The position numbers and the translations under genes were made by a program. This document shows positions 22,507 through 35,173 of a stretch of 64,000 nucleotides of DNA, piece after piece. Where the stretch lies: positions 62,001 through 126,000 of the forward strand of contig MU404099.1 of the NCBI GenBank assembly GCA_022695795.1, given 5' to 3'. The DNA is from Biscogniauxia marginata. Lineage: Eukaryota; Ascomycota; Sordariomycetes; Xylariales; Xylariaceae. The notes under the pieces are model-generated. The model was given only the letters and a program-made list of their open reading frames with translations. It ran no database searches and was not told where the DNA came from. Each line of letters starts with the position of its first letter. Position 1 is the stretch's first letter.

Positions 22507-24998
22507 TTTGAAGAGCGTAGTTGGATAATACGGAGAGTAACTATTGCGGAAAAGGGCCTCAAAGTCCTGGAAAGGAGAAGAGAGAAGAGATCTGAATTGT
22601 TCAAGTGATAAGTAGTTGGTGCGATATCTTACAATGCATCATCAACAAATGGAGGCCTTTGTGGCCCTTTATACCCATCTATGTCTACGCTCTATGCTTA
22701 TTGCTACTCAGCAAAAATGAACGGTGTTCAACCTTTGGCTGCTATATCACAGCCACTCGAAAGCCGTGGCCTCAACATTATGATGATGGTGGTATCGGGA
22801 ATTGAAAATAGGAGCCGGAAGTTGTACAAGACCGTCAGTGAAAGTGGCAGAAACAGCCATAGCTCCTTCACAGCTCTCGCGTAGCATGTAATCCTAGGCT
22901 GCGTCTATTTGACTTCGAAGTGTTGCACAGCATACCGTATTATTAGATCTGGATTGTACGATTACGTATCTCCGAACTTTGACATCTCACAAAGCTTTCA
23001 GCTCACCTTGCGGATCCATCTTACAGTGAGGAATCATGTTGGAGAATCCCCAGATCAATCCCCATGTTATATTTCGGAGCATCAGACGTCGGAAGTTTAA
23101 GTCCAGCACGTGAGGCTAGCAGGTTACCTTACATAGCCACAAAATTTACGGACATGAATTATACGTCTTCTCTCGCTTCGTTCTTGTAAGTACCTATATG
23201 TGACTATAAAGAGAGATAGAGTCCTCTAACAGTATAAACAAGCAGTGGCACGGCGTTGTACATAGGTTCGACGAAGAAGGTCACTGAAGATAGTATAGTA
23301 TACAACGAATTCTAGTAGTCCTATTTTCGGATATACCCTTCCAAGTCATTTTCTCGTCACTGCACTATCGCATTACTTCTCACGCATGAAACCTCCTGAT
23401 TACCCCTGAATAGCAGCCTACGTCTATACTACTCATCATGCTGTTCAAGTGACCTGTGTCTTACATTTGGCCGTAACTACTAGCTTTTGCGCAATGTAGA
23501 ATAATCCAGCTAAGCATATGATGCATTAGTCTTTCCTTGCTAGGGATCCCATCGCATGTTGTTAAAGGTATAGTAAGAGCTGGGTGGACTTGTAAGACCA
23601 ATGTCGGGGTAATACGTTCAACCGACAAAGAATAAGCCTCAACCCCAGATTTCGTCCAACCATCCATACATGTAATTATAGTACTTTTGTGTAACCACCA
23701 GAATCCTCCGATGACGAATACACAAATCTATTGAAGTGCTTCAGATAAAGAAGCACAGCCCCTATTATTGGGGTTGTCATTCCTATGCACTAACTTGTGC
23801 CAGATGTTCCATTCTGTCGAGGGCCGGGCGTTTCAGTTCCCAGTTCTCCAAGACCTTAAAACTATGATATGACCCATTTTAAGGGGTAAAATGCCATTGA
23901 ATAATATCTTGCCTGAGTTGAACACAATGTAAGTTGCTTCAGAGATCAAGTTTGTTTGCAACTTGTATAATGGCATTTTGCTTATCTGAGCTATGAAAGG
24001 AATGATTGTGAGTAAAGCAACTAAAGCCACGGTGTTTGAAGCAGCTTCATAAGCTTATATCTAATTGTAAACTGTGGTACGTTAAAATTCTCGTCGTTGA
24101 TACACGAAGGAGTGCACTATTAGGCAGAGTTGGATACCTCACTCTCGTTCCTTGAAATAACCGCTCCCTCACAAGATGACATCAAATTAGTCCCATGGTG
24201 CAAGTCAAGGCAGTGCGCATGACATCCTAATCAGTATCCCTGTTTCGCCACAGTCGATATCACGGGGCGCATTTCCGTAGGTTTTGTTCGGCAGGGTAGG
24301 AGTTTCGTCAGATTCTTATCTTCGTGGCTGAAGACAATAAAACCAAGGCGGGCATTCTATATTTCAAGCACGGTTCTAGGGTGTTTAAATCTATGTAGCA
24401 TCGACTAAAGGTGCGTGCATTATGATGCAAGCTTCCTTAAAACACATCTCAGCAAAGACAGGTTCGAATTATACAGATTACGGTGACTAATAAGTAATAA
24501 CCAAAGACTTAAAAGCACTTTGAGCCTGTTTAGAACCTCGGAATACTAGTCCCCTCCCCCACTTTCGCAACCACCACATCAACTCAGCAAAGACTGCTTG
24601 AAGCCTTATAAATATCCCAGGATTCTTCATCTCTCAAAATTCTTAACGCCTAGTATTCATAGTCCTTTCTTTACTTAATATTTGTTCCAGGGTTAAGTTT
24701 TCTTTCCCCCTATATTCCTCGGCCGTTTCATTACTAAGGTACAGTACATGACTTCTTACGCCAATGGTTGTTTTTCACGCGGTTCATATTTTATTTATGT
24801 CGCCCATAAATGAACCAGACAATATTTATAGTAGCTCATTTTCAGTAAGAACCCAAGTCGCGCAATTAGTAGTACTAACACTGACTCTTATATGCACAAG
24901 GTTTCAAATTTTCTCATTTTGCTCCATAAAGGTTTTAGCTCTTATACTAAAATATGGCGTGAATGTTTCAATGATTTAATGTGGGTAACTTGATACTT
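22507..24998. other. Gene-poor intergenic stretch
   Basis: About 2.5 kb of AT-rich sequence without a supported gene; open frames are short and lack domains or splice continuity. The first few hundred bases should hold the promoter of the secreted-protein gene. The last part is the 5' flank of the tRNA. Confidence 0.55.
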
Positions 24999-25078
24999 GC
25001 ATTCTTGGTGTAATGGTAACATTTCAGCCTTCCATCTAGTGACAGCTGAAGCCGTGGGTTCGATTCCCGCAGAATGCA
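24999..25078 (+). tRNA. tRNA-Gly (UCC) with 9-nt intron
   Basis: The acceptor stem pairs GCATTCT with AGAATGC (7 bp). The D-arm reads TGGTGTAATGGTAACA (A box). The anticodon stem is TCAGC/GCTGA. The loop is CTTCCA..A with anticodon TCC; the nine bases TCTAGTGAC between positions 37 and 38 are the expected place for a nuclear tRNA intron. The T-arm is GTGGG-TTCGATT-CCCGC (B box), and the discriminator base is A. Without the intron the molecule is 71 nt, normal for tRNA-Gly. A T-rich run starting near 25088 can serve as Pol III terminator. Confidence 0.93.
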
Positions 25079-26129
25079 TATTCTTCACTTTTTACAGTTC
25101 TTTTTAGTGCTAGTTTATCGGAGTTTAAATTAGAAGAAGAGCCCCGAGTGCCTTAAAAGCCCCATGTTCTGGAACACTAACCAATTAGCTCATAAAACGT
25201 CTTAAACATAGATGCATCTTAAAAACGAATTAGATTTCGTAAGTCTGATAAATCCTTGAAGTATACCTAGGTGGGTACCTAGGTATGGTTCTCAAAAGTC
25301 AGCGCCGGATCATTTTGTTAGATAAGTGGGACTTTTCCGTGATATTATCATATACCTACACCCAGGTTGACTATATCTTTTAGTAGGGTGATGCAATTAC
25401 TCTCTCATGCTATTAATTTATCATAGTCGAAAATCAAAGTTTGGAATTCCACTACGCTTTACAAAACAGTGGTAAGCGAACTCAAGCTAAAATAATTAAT
25501 TGTATTATCTAGGTGAGGTAATTATGAAGTTTCATAACAGCAATTCTTTAATCAGAACAGAACCTGGGGAAGAGGGGCCTCAAAGGGGCCTTGTGATAAA
25601 CCAGCACATTTGATAATTGCAATGAATAAATCGCAGTGAATGAAGACTTGTAGATTGAATGCCTGGGTAAGTTGGGGATTAATAACCACGATGCACCATA
25701 CTTCCAAAGTGTATGAGTAGGGATTCATCATGTGAAGTGGTCTATAAATACTCTTCTCGAGAATTAATGTTCCCTTTAAACTTAATATTCCCATCACTAT
25801 ACGAGCGAGGGCTGCGAGGGTTGCCTCAATTCATCTGGTCTCCCATTTTGACTGGAACAACCTGGGTTATAAAAAAAGATGTGCACTTGAGATTCTCTAC
25901 TTGCTTTACGGTATAAGTAAATACAAGTGTTACCAGAGACTGAAAAGCAGACTGCATATACCATTAAAACACCTGAGCCTTGGACCAAGTCACCCAATCC
26001 CCCAGGAATAGCCCGAAACATACCCTGAGAAAAACGCCTCCTGAACATGTCACTGTTCTTTTTGTTCCCCTGGGTTCTATTGTACATATAAAATTGCTGC
26101 AGTGGAGTCTGCTGCTATAATATCGACTT
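25079..26129. other. Intergenic between tRNA and glycosyltransferase
   Basis: No gene seen. It contains a CCTAGGTGGGTACCTAGGTA motif pair at 25266-25285 and otherwise AT-rich sequence. The 3' end of the glycosyltransferase transcript should fall near 26000-26129. Confidence 0.5.
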
Positions 26130-27578
26130 TCAGTTCCCCAGTTGGCTGTCGATATAGGTCGTCTGGACCGTCCCTATTAGGTCCACGAGCTTCTCAAGTG
26201 CGTGGATCTCCAACGAACTGGCTCCAGAGTCGATTAGATGATGACTGGTCTTCTCCGGCACTTCCGCAGTGTTGACGACCTCCAGGTTGCGTCCACTCCA
26301 TGCTGTTTCGTAGAAGGTGAACAGCGCGTACAGCTTCAATAGGCTGTGGTAGTAGGCGAAAAGAAGGTAGCCGGGGATGAAGAGGATGTCTCTGGGGTGG
26401 CGCCAAAAGTGAGGCAGAAGCTTGACCATTTTCGTCGCGAAGATGAAGGTTGCCATGTATCCTACGCTCTCCAGGCTGTGGCCGAAGGTCGTAAAGTGGT
26501 ACAGCGTGTACAGCAGCGCGGCGTCGTAGAACAAGGCAAAATTCACGAAGCTGGTGAGGTACACAGCGTAAACGCACCAGGGCTGCCGTCTCCAGACTGT
26601 CCCGTCTGTAAAGAGCGAGCAGCTGTTGCTGCGCCAGGTCGTTCGGGCCCATCGCAGGCACTGGCTGAGAAATCTCGGATACTCGCCTAGCGTGGTTTCG
26701 ATAACGGCGTCCTCGTGGTTCTGTATCTTGATGTCCCACCCGTGTTTGACGATCCACCGGGTCAAGAAGTTGTCGTCGTCCGCATTCAAGGGGCCGATGG
26801 TTTCCAGCAGGAACATCTCGTTGGTGAAGCGGTCGAGGAACGCCTGGTCTTGCAGGATTTCTGTGCGCCAGAGAGATGTGCGACCGCTAAGGACGAACAC
26901 GCCCCCGTCGATCGCGTTGCTTGCCGTGATCTCGAAGTTGTGCCGCTCAAGGTAAACGCATCCGAGGAAGTTGAAGAATGATTGAATGTTCCATCCCGGG
27001 ATATTTCTCCGCACTCGCTTGTTGGTTCCCACGGCACCCACCTAGGGCGACTCGAAGGGAGCAATGGCGGTGGGTAGAAATCGCTTCGATGGCCAGAAAA
27101 CGTGATCGTCGACAAAGACCACGAGTTTCGTCTTCACAGATTTAAGGCCGAGAGCGACTTGTCGACGCTTGTTGGCAATGTGAGTCAATTTCACCGTGAT
27201 AGTTGTCTCAGGGAACTCATTCTTCAAGGGGTCTGTGATCTTCTCTGTGGTGGCCTGGTTAATTTTCCCTGCCGTGATGATCAAGAGGTGGCCAGGCTTG
27301 TTCCCAAGCACACTCCGGCAACACTCGAGAAAGTCAGGACCTTCTGGGTCAATCGTAGGAATGATCACCGTGCAATCAACTGGGAAGTAAGAAGGTCTCT
27401 CTGGGACTGGAGAAGGCTTATAGATCAGCCAGCCGATGATGTTGATGAATAACCGTAAGTAGCGAAAGATGAACAGGGTATGGAATCCCGTGTTCACCAG
27501 AGAGACTGCGAGCATCGATGCTAGTAAGGCCATCATCTCGAAGATTGCGAAGACTGAGTGCACCATTAATGTTGCCAT
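26130..27578 (-). pseudogene. Processive family-2 glycosyltransferase (Cps1/hyaluronan-synthase-like) with an in-frame TAG
   Basis: One reading frame runs from the ATG at 27578 (GCCACCATGG, an ideal start context) to a stop at 26130, broken only by TAG at 27042-27044 (codon 179). Both sides are clearly one protein. Before the stop come an N-terminal membrane segment, CTVIIPTID and VVFVDDHVFW (nucleotide-sugar and metal binding). After it come GTNKRVRR, GPLNADDDNFLTRW, SQCLRWARTTWRS (the QxxRW motif of processive synthases) and several membrane helices (YAVYLTSFVNFALFYDAAL and others). Such enzymes polymerise surface or capsular polysaccharide at the plasma membrane. The stop replaces a codon between FESP and VGAVGTN; CAG to TAG would be a RIP-type C-to-T change, AAG to TAG would not. 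Unless it is read through or is an assembly error, the gene is inactive. No splice option removes the stop. Confidence 0.85.
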
Positions 27579-30500
27579 GGTGGCTCCCAAAATTGGTGGT
27601 GTTCCTCCTGGTTTTATAGTTTCTTTGGTGTATGGGGTGCTTCCCTTCGGTCCAATGCTCCTCTGGGTTTTGTAATCTATTTTTTAGTCAGTCAGTTATT
27701 GTCTGTGGTGTTAAGGGCTCTTCACTGATAATGTCATAGGATGTAGCCTATTCTGGAAGAATAAACAGAGGCCTCGTCCACGCTCAACTATTGTTGCTTT
27801 ACATTTTATCCACTTCCGGTTGCCGGTTCACTCGTTCCACGCCAACACATATTCACTGCACTTAAAAATATTCTCCCGCCTACGTTGCCCGAACACATGC
27901 ACGTGGCTATTTTCAATGTAAATCTTGGTAGCAAACATAATGTGGCGTATGAAACAAGGGAATACGGACAGTAATTGTCCTCTTTCTGATATTTCTGGCC
28001 AGTCCCGAGATAGAGGGTTACTTTGAATATAAGTCATCGTCTTATTCTATCCCTTTCGCAGTACGCCATCCGGAGTAATGATATAGACTGCATATATATT
28101 ACCACAAGTAAAGTGATTGTATTCTCAGACCTGTCCATTTATGAGCAGAACATATAGGGACATTCTATTTTATTGTAAATGACTCGAAAATTTGGTTATG
28201 CATACGTGTATATTATTTTCGAACTTGGTAGTAGGCACCCTTGCAGATATTATGGGACCTTGAAGCTTGAAGGGAAATGCTGTGTCCAACACATATTCTT
28301 TTCACGGCACCTTAGTTGTAGAGAATATATTGTTTAGAACTCCTTGGCGGGTTATTCCTCCTTGATAGCCTCGTTGCAAATACCTGGTATTAAACGAGAG
28401 AAGCGACTATAATGATCCATGGGTGCCTGAAGGATAGTTAGCAATGTCGTTGTTGTATAAAGAGCTAGAACTAATAACGTATACGGACCTATCTTCATTT
28501 TCCTTTTGCGTATTTTCTTTACCGGCCTTTTACAACCCCTTGTTTTATTGTCGTAGCTAGCAAGATTCATAATATGTCGCTAGTTAAATTCTAAATAGTA
28601 ACTTCTTAGGTATATGCCAAGTATTATTACTAATTTAATTGGCTATTAAATTCTGTTGAACTTAATATAAGTTGATGCAAGGAGCTTGTATATATGTATT
28701 AACTCGTAGCTGTCCTAGTAGTTACAATGCTGAATGAAGGAATACATGTAGCAAGTTGATTCCCAGTAGTGTAATTTGAAATGAGTGGCCATCGTGACAA
28801 TAGAGGATCACAGTGTGAAAAGTAGCATAAGGCTGCAGAAGTTTCAACGTTTTCAGGCTGAATATCATCATTCGAGTAACAGACTACCTATTAATTGCAA
28901 CATGCTTTCGTACTCCTTACGTCCTTCGTTTAAAACAAACTGGCTGGTTCAAGAAAGCTCTTCGTCCTTATCCAAGACAACAACATACGATAACCCCAAA
29001 CTTACCCCTCACACCTTGCCCCATGACATAAATTTAATATGGCATTCATGTCACAAGGTCTACGAAAAACAACTGGTCCTAGTCGCTTAATCTTCAAGTC
29101 AATCTAAACATCTTGCCTTAATAAGTAATAGTTACCTATTGTAGTTCTATATTCACTTCTTTATTCGCAATCCTATTGACAACCCCCGTTAACTATGTTG
29201 TATTAACAAGCTGTCCACTGGTACTTGTTCCAGTTGATATTAGTGACAAGTAGCAGGGGGTATGTTTTGCCTTAATTATGACTTAGCATTTTGCAACATT
29301 TAATCTATGCAACCCTACATGCAGTTTTTAAACGAAAGAAACCTATGCTATATGCATTCACACCATTGCTTTAAGTCGAGGACATGCTATATTTGGCACA
29401 ATGTATATAGAATATAAATAGGAGACGTTTCTAACCGCCTACACCTTTCAAGCCCCTTGCTTCAATAGATGATCTTGATGAAATCACCAATTCATTCGTC
29501 AGCGCCCAATGATGAGACTGAACCAAATATGTTGACACTGCTGAGACCTGCATCCACACCCGAGTTTACCTATGAACCCGAATGTAAATAATTGAATGTA
29601 GATGCTTTTCGGTCTCGTGAAGGGTAAATGACAACTTTTACGGGGAATAAATTCTACCTAGAGCTTTTAGCTAATGTCCTAACTACTAATAACATAATGT
29701 TTGCAGTCTTGCTAGCACTAATAAGCTATATGGACGTAAAAGACAAGACTAGCTGACCATTCCGCACCCTATACTTCAAGTTCTATTTTAATCCATGTGC
29801 AGGTATACAAACCAAAATTAGGGAGTAGGGGCTCCGATATTTAGCTAGTGCATTAGAATTACATACATGTTGTGTTGTAAGGGGCGTACTTCGTGGGGAA
29901 TACGAAGGCACCAGACAGTATGTCTCAATATAATGCCGGGACCGGTAGCTGCAGGGAGATAGATCTAAGCAATTTCTTTCCTACAAGCAAAACTTGCTTG
30001 CGCAACCTTTATTTGTCTCTTTAACATTGATACCCGTTGGAAGCCGTTGTTAGTTCGGTAACCTCTAACTCGGTTCAGGTCAAAAACACTTCCCAGCAAC
30101 AAAGTCCTTACAGGAACGCACTGGTCGATCTTCCTTATTTTAATTATATCTGATGAATGCCCCAGGTCCCTAACAGAGAAATTTGCACTCTTCTAGCACA
30201 AGTTACAGCCGCATGCTGCGCGATTTCCCTGTCAATGACCTTGGGACTGTTTATAAGTCCTCAGAACGAAGTCATCTGTGAAAACTTTGGGCCCTTGGTT
30301 GAACGATAAGTATGGATACTCTAGTAACTAGAGTAGTCATGCACGGCACCACCAATATGATAGAATTATCATCATTATGTCCTCCACTCACTAAGAGTTT
30401 ACGTGCTGATACCTCCCAGCTATACATCAAGCTCGTGTTATATTCAAGATGGCGCTCTTCTCGGGTCATGAACTTCCAATGACAACAGCAGCCTGCTTCC

Positions 30501-31863
30501 GGCTCCTGTTTCTCCAGAGGCTCCGCTGAAAGACTTATCACTATATACGCGCTTAAGTGTATGACAAGGTAAACCAAAGGGGAAAGGCTATCATCATTAA
30601 TAGGCATATGTATGTGCATAGCTATTGTCACTACTTTAACGAATTCTAGTAGTTAGGCATTGCTAGCATGATGGCCGTCTTATTAGACGTTGGCCTGCTT
30701 GGAGAACCGACGGACTGCCAATGGCTCTAAGACAAGACAAAGTTACCTCTTTATTTTTCTAGCATGCGAAGAAGACCTTTTCTCTTTCTACCATTCTTCG
30801 CCATTTGCATTTCACCATTCGGCTCACTTGATACTTGATAAGATAATAGTGCTAAAGACGAGACTTGATACATAGCTGTATGCAAAACAATGCCCTTCGA
30901 GAGACTTTGAGCACAGTCGTCGCATAACTATTCAAAATATCACCACTCGCCGCACGCTGCAACAACGAACATCAATCAATTGGATGAAAATTCGACTCTG
31001 CAGAAACCGAATGGAGCCTTGGAATTCTTTGCCTGAACAGGCGACGAAAGTGGTAGATTTGATAGTTGATTGGTCACTGACCCCTGTAACATACTTGCGT
31101 CAAATTGCGCATACGCTATACAATATCAGGGTTCGCTATGTCTGTGTATATGGATAGGAATGGGGCTCCCCTCCTGTCTGCATGCATGAGCTACGAGCTG
31201 ACTAGGGGCCTAAACAGACGCCAATACTGGCCCTCGAATTTAGGCCAGAGACCTTGGTTTCTAAATAGTATTTAACGCAGGATGATCCCTTGGAGGTGCG
31301 TGGGTGGTCAGTTAACGAGGACACAACTAGACATGCGAGACCATACCCACTGAGCAAGTGTTGTAAAATAATAATTATAAATAGATGTAAAGAGCGGAGT
31401 TGGGACGTACTCGACCCGCGAAGAAGAATCACCTTGCTACGTAGTCAAGGTGAGGCTGATGATGTATTTAGAAATTCTTGTTTGGCAGGACAATCAAAGC
31501 TGAAAACCATAGGTAGCAGATAGCATTCAAGACCAGCTAGAAATAAGGTATTGGCTTGAGACTAGAAAGGAATGTAGGTGTTCTACCTAGGTAGTGAACA
31601 TGCAAGTCTGAAAGGAACAGGAAACCGGAAAAAGAGTAACACCGAGCACCATCACCATCGCAGGACTAATTCCATCACCCCTTGCACTCTGCGGCTCTGA
31701 AATTTCCATCCGGACGGAAAAAGCAGTAACATCTAGTAAAACATTGCCTAATCTCCTCCGTCTTAATTCAAGTTCCATACTGAGGGCATCATCAAAAGAT
31801 GATCGGTGACTTAATCCAGGGTGCCACCTAGGTTTAGTTTACCATGCCCTACGGTACATCTCT
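27579..31863. other. Large gene-poor intergenic region
   Basis: About 4.3 kb of AT-rich sequence. Frames such as those near 28352-28570, 28785-29090, 30272-30631 and 31587-31778 are short, without domains, and look like chance. The promoter of the glycosyltransferase lies at the left end. I see no tRNA, repeat pair or transposon terminus. Confidence 0.5.
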
Positions 31864-33065
31864 TTAAGCGTCGTTCTCTGGTTGCTTCTGATCAATAGCG
31901 ACAATGCCGGCTTCTACATAGGCCGGCGGGGTGTCAATTTCTTCCTCTTGATGTTCCATCAAACCAGATTTCTCATCAGCGACAGCGGCTTCGTTCTGCG
32001 GTGCCTTGTGGGCGTGGCCATGTTTCCGGTGACGCTGGCATTTGGCTGGGCGAATAAAAGTGCGCCAGAAGAAGACGACAAATGTACCGACCAACATACC
32101 GAGCCTGTATTCGGATTAGTGAAAAGTCCCCAGACGGGTCAGAATTTGGAATATACTTACATGCTAGCAGTGACACCGGCCATTATGCCGATAGCAACGG
32201 GAATGAGAATATGAGAGGCGATGTTCTTAAGTAGTAGGCCCCATCGGTGCGTGGGCTGGCTGTGGTCTGGCTGGCTGCCCTCTGGTTGAGAGGAACCCTT
32301 GGCATGGCTGAGGAAACCGCCACAACCCTTAGACTTGCGAAACTGGCTGATCTTCTGCATCACCATCGCCTTCCACTTGCAGAGCATGGTCGCACACTCT
32401 TCCTGCTTATCCATGGGGTTCCGCAGAGTCTCAGAGTCGGTGGTCTCGATAGCGCCGATCATAAGCTTGCCAGATAGCGTCTTGACGAGCTTGACTTGAA
32501 CATTCGGGATGGTGTCGACGAAGACATTGCCAACCTCGATGATCTGGAGTTCAACATTGACAAGCTCAAGGGCATCCTCCTCGCTAGTAGCTACAGAACT
32601 TGTTTGCAGGCCGAAGCCGAGAGGCTGAATGTCTCTTGGCCGGGGGCCCTTGAAGTGCGAGGGTAGTTTCTTCCGTCGATCGGGGACATCAGGCTGGAGC
32701 GGGGCAGCGAGCATTTCAACGAACGGGTTGGAGTGAGGGTATAGCTCGAAGCCGTTCAACAGAAGTCGGTCGGCACCGTTCGAGGAGTCAATACTGAAGT
32801 CCAGCTCCAGATGGCTTGGAATGTGAGTGTTGATGCTCCCTTCTCCGGATTGGCCCTTCCGATGAGCAGTGCGAACAGGACAGCCGGGGCATTTGAGCTT
32901 CAAGCTCTGGGCTTCGGCAATCATGGGAACATCGAGGTTGACGTCGCTAGGCACAGGGAGGGTGGTGACGATGTCATTGTCGGATGCGGATATCTCGGGT
33001 GGTAATAGGAGAGCGTTGGCGGAGGCCGCCAGACCAGCTGCGGCGATGAGGGACTGCAACTGCAT
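31864..33065 (-). CDS. Secretory-pathway protein with C-terminal membrane anchor (DUF7728-like)
   Basis: Two exons (32161-33065 and 31864-32104; 56-bp intron, GTAAGT donor) give 381 residues. The start MQLQSLIAAAGLAASANALL is a signal peptide. The luminal or extracellular part holds CPGCP, a repeated hydrophobic/acidic strand pattern (LELDFSI..DRLLLNGFELYP) and two further cysteine pairs (CATMLC, KGCGG). A membrane segment spans the splice junction (HILIPVAIGIMAGVTASM then LGMLVGTFVVFFW). The cytosolic tail is basic, then His-rich, then acidic with a PPAY motif, a possible WW-domain or Nedd4/Rsp5 ligase contact (inference). The layout fits the uncharacterised fungal DUF7728 proteins; I know no proven function. 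Confidence 0.78.
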
Positions 33066-35173
33066 GTTCTTTGGGTTCAGGTGGCAGTAGTAGGTGTTAG
33101 GCGCGGTGTTTTACTGAAGATGAAGGTATCGAAGGAAAATGGTTGGTGGTTGTTGGTTGTTGGTTGAAAGAGGGAAGATGAAGTCAAGGATGCGTGTTGA
33201 ATGGAAAGAAAGGGAAGGTTTGCCTGTTACGGGTGTGATGACGAGTCGCCTGACATCCGTGCCAATAACACTGAGCTGACTATGGAGAGCCCCGCTCGCT
33301 GCACTGTCGGGATAAAGGGGGCCAAAGGGGGGCCCTTTCAGCCTTTTAAGGCTCTAGCGGCGATCAGTATGCAAAGGAGCGCACTGTGTGTTTCAGCTGT
33401 GACGTCATATCACATGACCTATCTCTGGTACTTCTTGGAGGTACCTACTACTTTTCACATTCACATGTAGTGAGTGCATGTATTGAATGTCTGTACGAAT
33501 TGCGAGACGTAGATGCTGAACCAGCTTAACCAGTTAGGTAAAAATCCAAGGTAACCCCCTGAAACTGAATCTTTGACGAAAATATCCACTGAGAGTCCCC
33601 CCTAGTTCAGCTTGAGAAGGCTGAGGCACGTGCTTCGCATAAGGCGAGTTAGATCCTCACCTCCACCCCTAACTAGGTGCTTCACCAACTTAGTTGTTCT
33701 TTGAATCTAAGCTTTACGAACCCCGTACCTAAGTTATCTTCTCTTCCATTTTATACTAGTCTATATCCTTTGTCGTTATATATATGTGTATATACATTTA
33801 TCAAAACCCAATACAGTGTCTAGTCATTGGTTACTGAACCAAGTGAATCTGAGATACGAAGATCATATCATGTCCTCCAAAGACCTTATTAGTGACGGCA
33901 GGGTCACTTTAAAAATTTTAAAGATCGCCGGCCTATAGTCACAAGCAGGGACAAGTCGGCCCCTATCCGGAAGAGCCTCAGTCTACTGCCACATCTAGTA
34001 ATGCCGACGACAACAACTGAATTCTGAGTCTAGGTATTAGGGTAGACGATATATCCCCATCCCCTCTACTTTCATATATAAGTTGCTAGCTAGGGTCCAG
34101 CTCCACCTGCCGACTCTGATGTCTAAAAGACCAAAACCTTATATCCTCCACCTAGCTACAGCTTGCTTTCCCCCAGTGTCCCATGATTCGGTACTAAAGT
34201 CATTTCCTAAGCCGGCCCTGATTCCTTATGTGAACTTGGCTCGCAAACCCCATTTACACGGGCCAGGGCACCAGAGCTAGTTCAGCACGCTATCATAACA
34301 GAGAGCTTCATTACCTTTCCTGATAACGTAAAAATCGTCATCTCACCTCATTGACTATTGGTTTCGTCCGCCGTGGGGAACTAAAACCGCACCCGCAAGT
34401 ATTTTAAACTGATAAACGAGAACTACTTCTATAATCGCGAGCTCTATGCCAAGGTGATTAACTACAGGCACATCTCGAACGTTTTCAGCTTCGACAAGGA
34501 GGGTACTTGATAGCTCCGCTGAGCAAAGACGTGCTGGGCTTGAGCGTGCAGGAACAGTACTCGTCCAAGTGGACCTGCGAGCTGTCATTCGACGTTCCCG
34601 CACCAAGTTCACAGACGGCCACACTTGCTGTTAGGTAAGAGAGAGTCAGTGTGATAAGGCACCCGTATATTGAGATATAGTTTGAAACCTGATATTCTAG
34701 TCTTTCTCTAAGGCGAAGTTACCCCTCTTATATACACCTATACACGTGATATCGGCTATTGCCTCTATATCTGATAAAACCCTGACATGAGACCTGTATG
34801 TGAAGACTTCTCTCATTAACAACCCGAAACTTTGACTTCACCACGCCAGGACGCTTGTAAATATGAGCAAATACACGTTGAAAATCATCTTCCTTGACGA
34901 GACGAATCAAGCTAGTTCTGATTCTAGTGACAGCCTCAGACAGGACTGCTGCTCGTCGCGATGCATGCTCGCATTCGCTTGGCCTCTTTCGCAACCCGCT
35001 CAAGGTGGACGAGCTCCATGAGATCTGGACAGAGTTTTTTGGCAAAAGGGAAGGGTATCGTCTCCAATTCATCTTTGAGTTGGGCCGTAGATCTAGCTAC
35101 GTGTATCTCTCTGAAACCTTTCCTTCCCTCTATCCAAGCCATGCGAATTATTAAAACGTTCATAAGGGGTCGT
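33066..35173. other. Intergenic between DUF7728-like gene and phosphate carrier
   Basis: About 2.1 kb. 33066-33200 is the promoter side of the DUF7728-like gene, with GTTGGTTGTTG repeats. A coding-looking minus-strand frame at 34936-35142, 31 bp downstream of the carrier stop, has no recognisable domain and breaks into another frame; I do not call it. The remainder shows nothing. Confidence 0.45.

Noticed and set aside
25797..26087. Minus-strand 96-codon frame beyond the glycosyltransferase stop
   Set aside because: No hydrophobic or motif continuity with the enzyme; likely 3' untranslated sequence.
34936..35142. Minus-strand 68-codon frame just downstream of the phosphate carrier
   Set aside because: Looks coding-like but lies 31 bp after the carrier stop on the same strand, probably its 3' untranslated region; no domain recognised.
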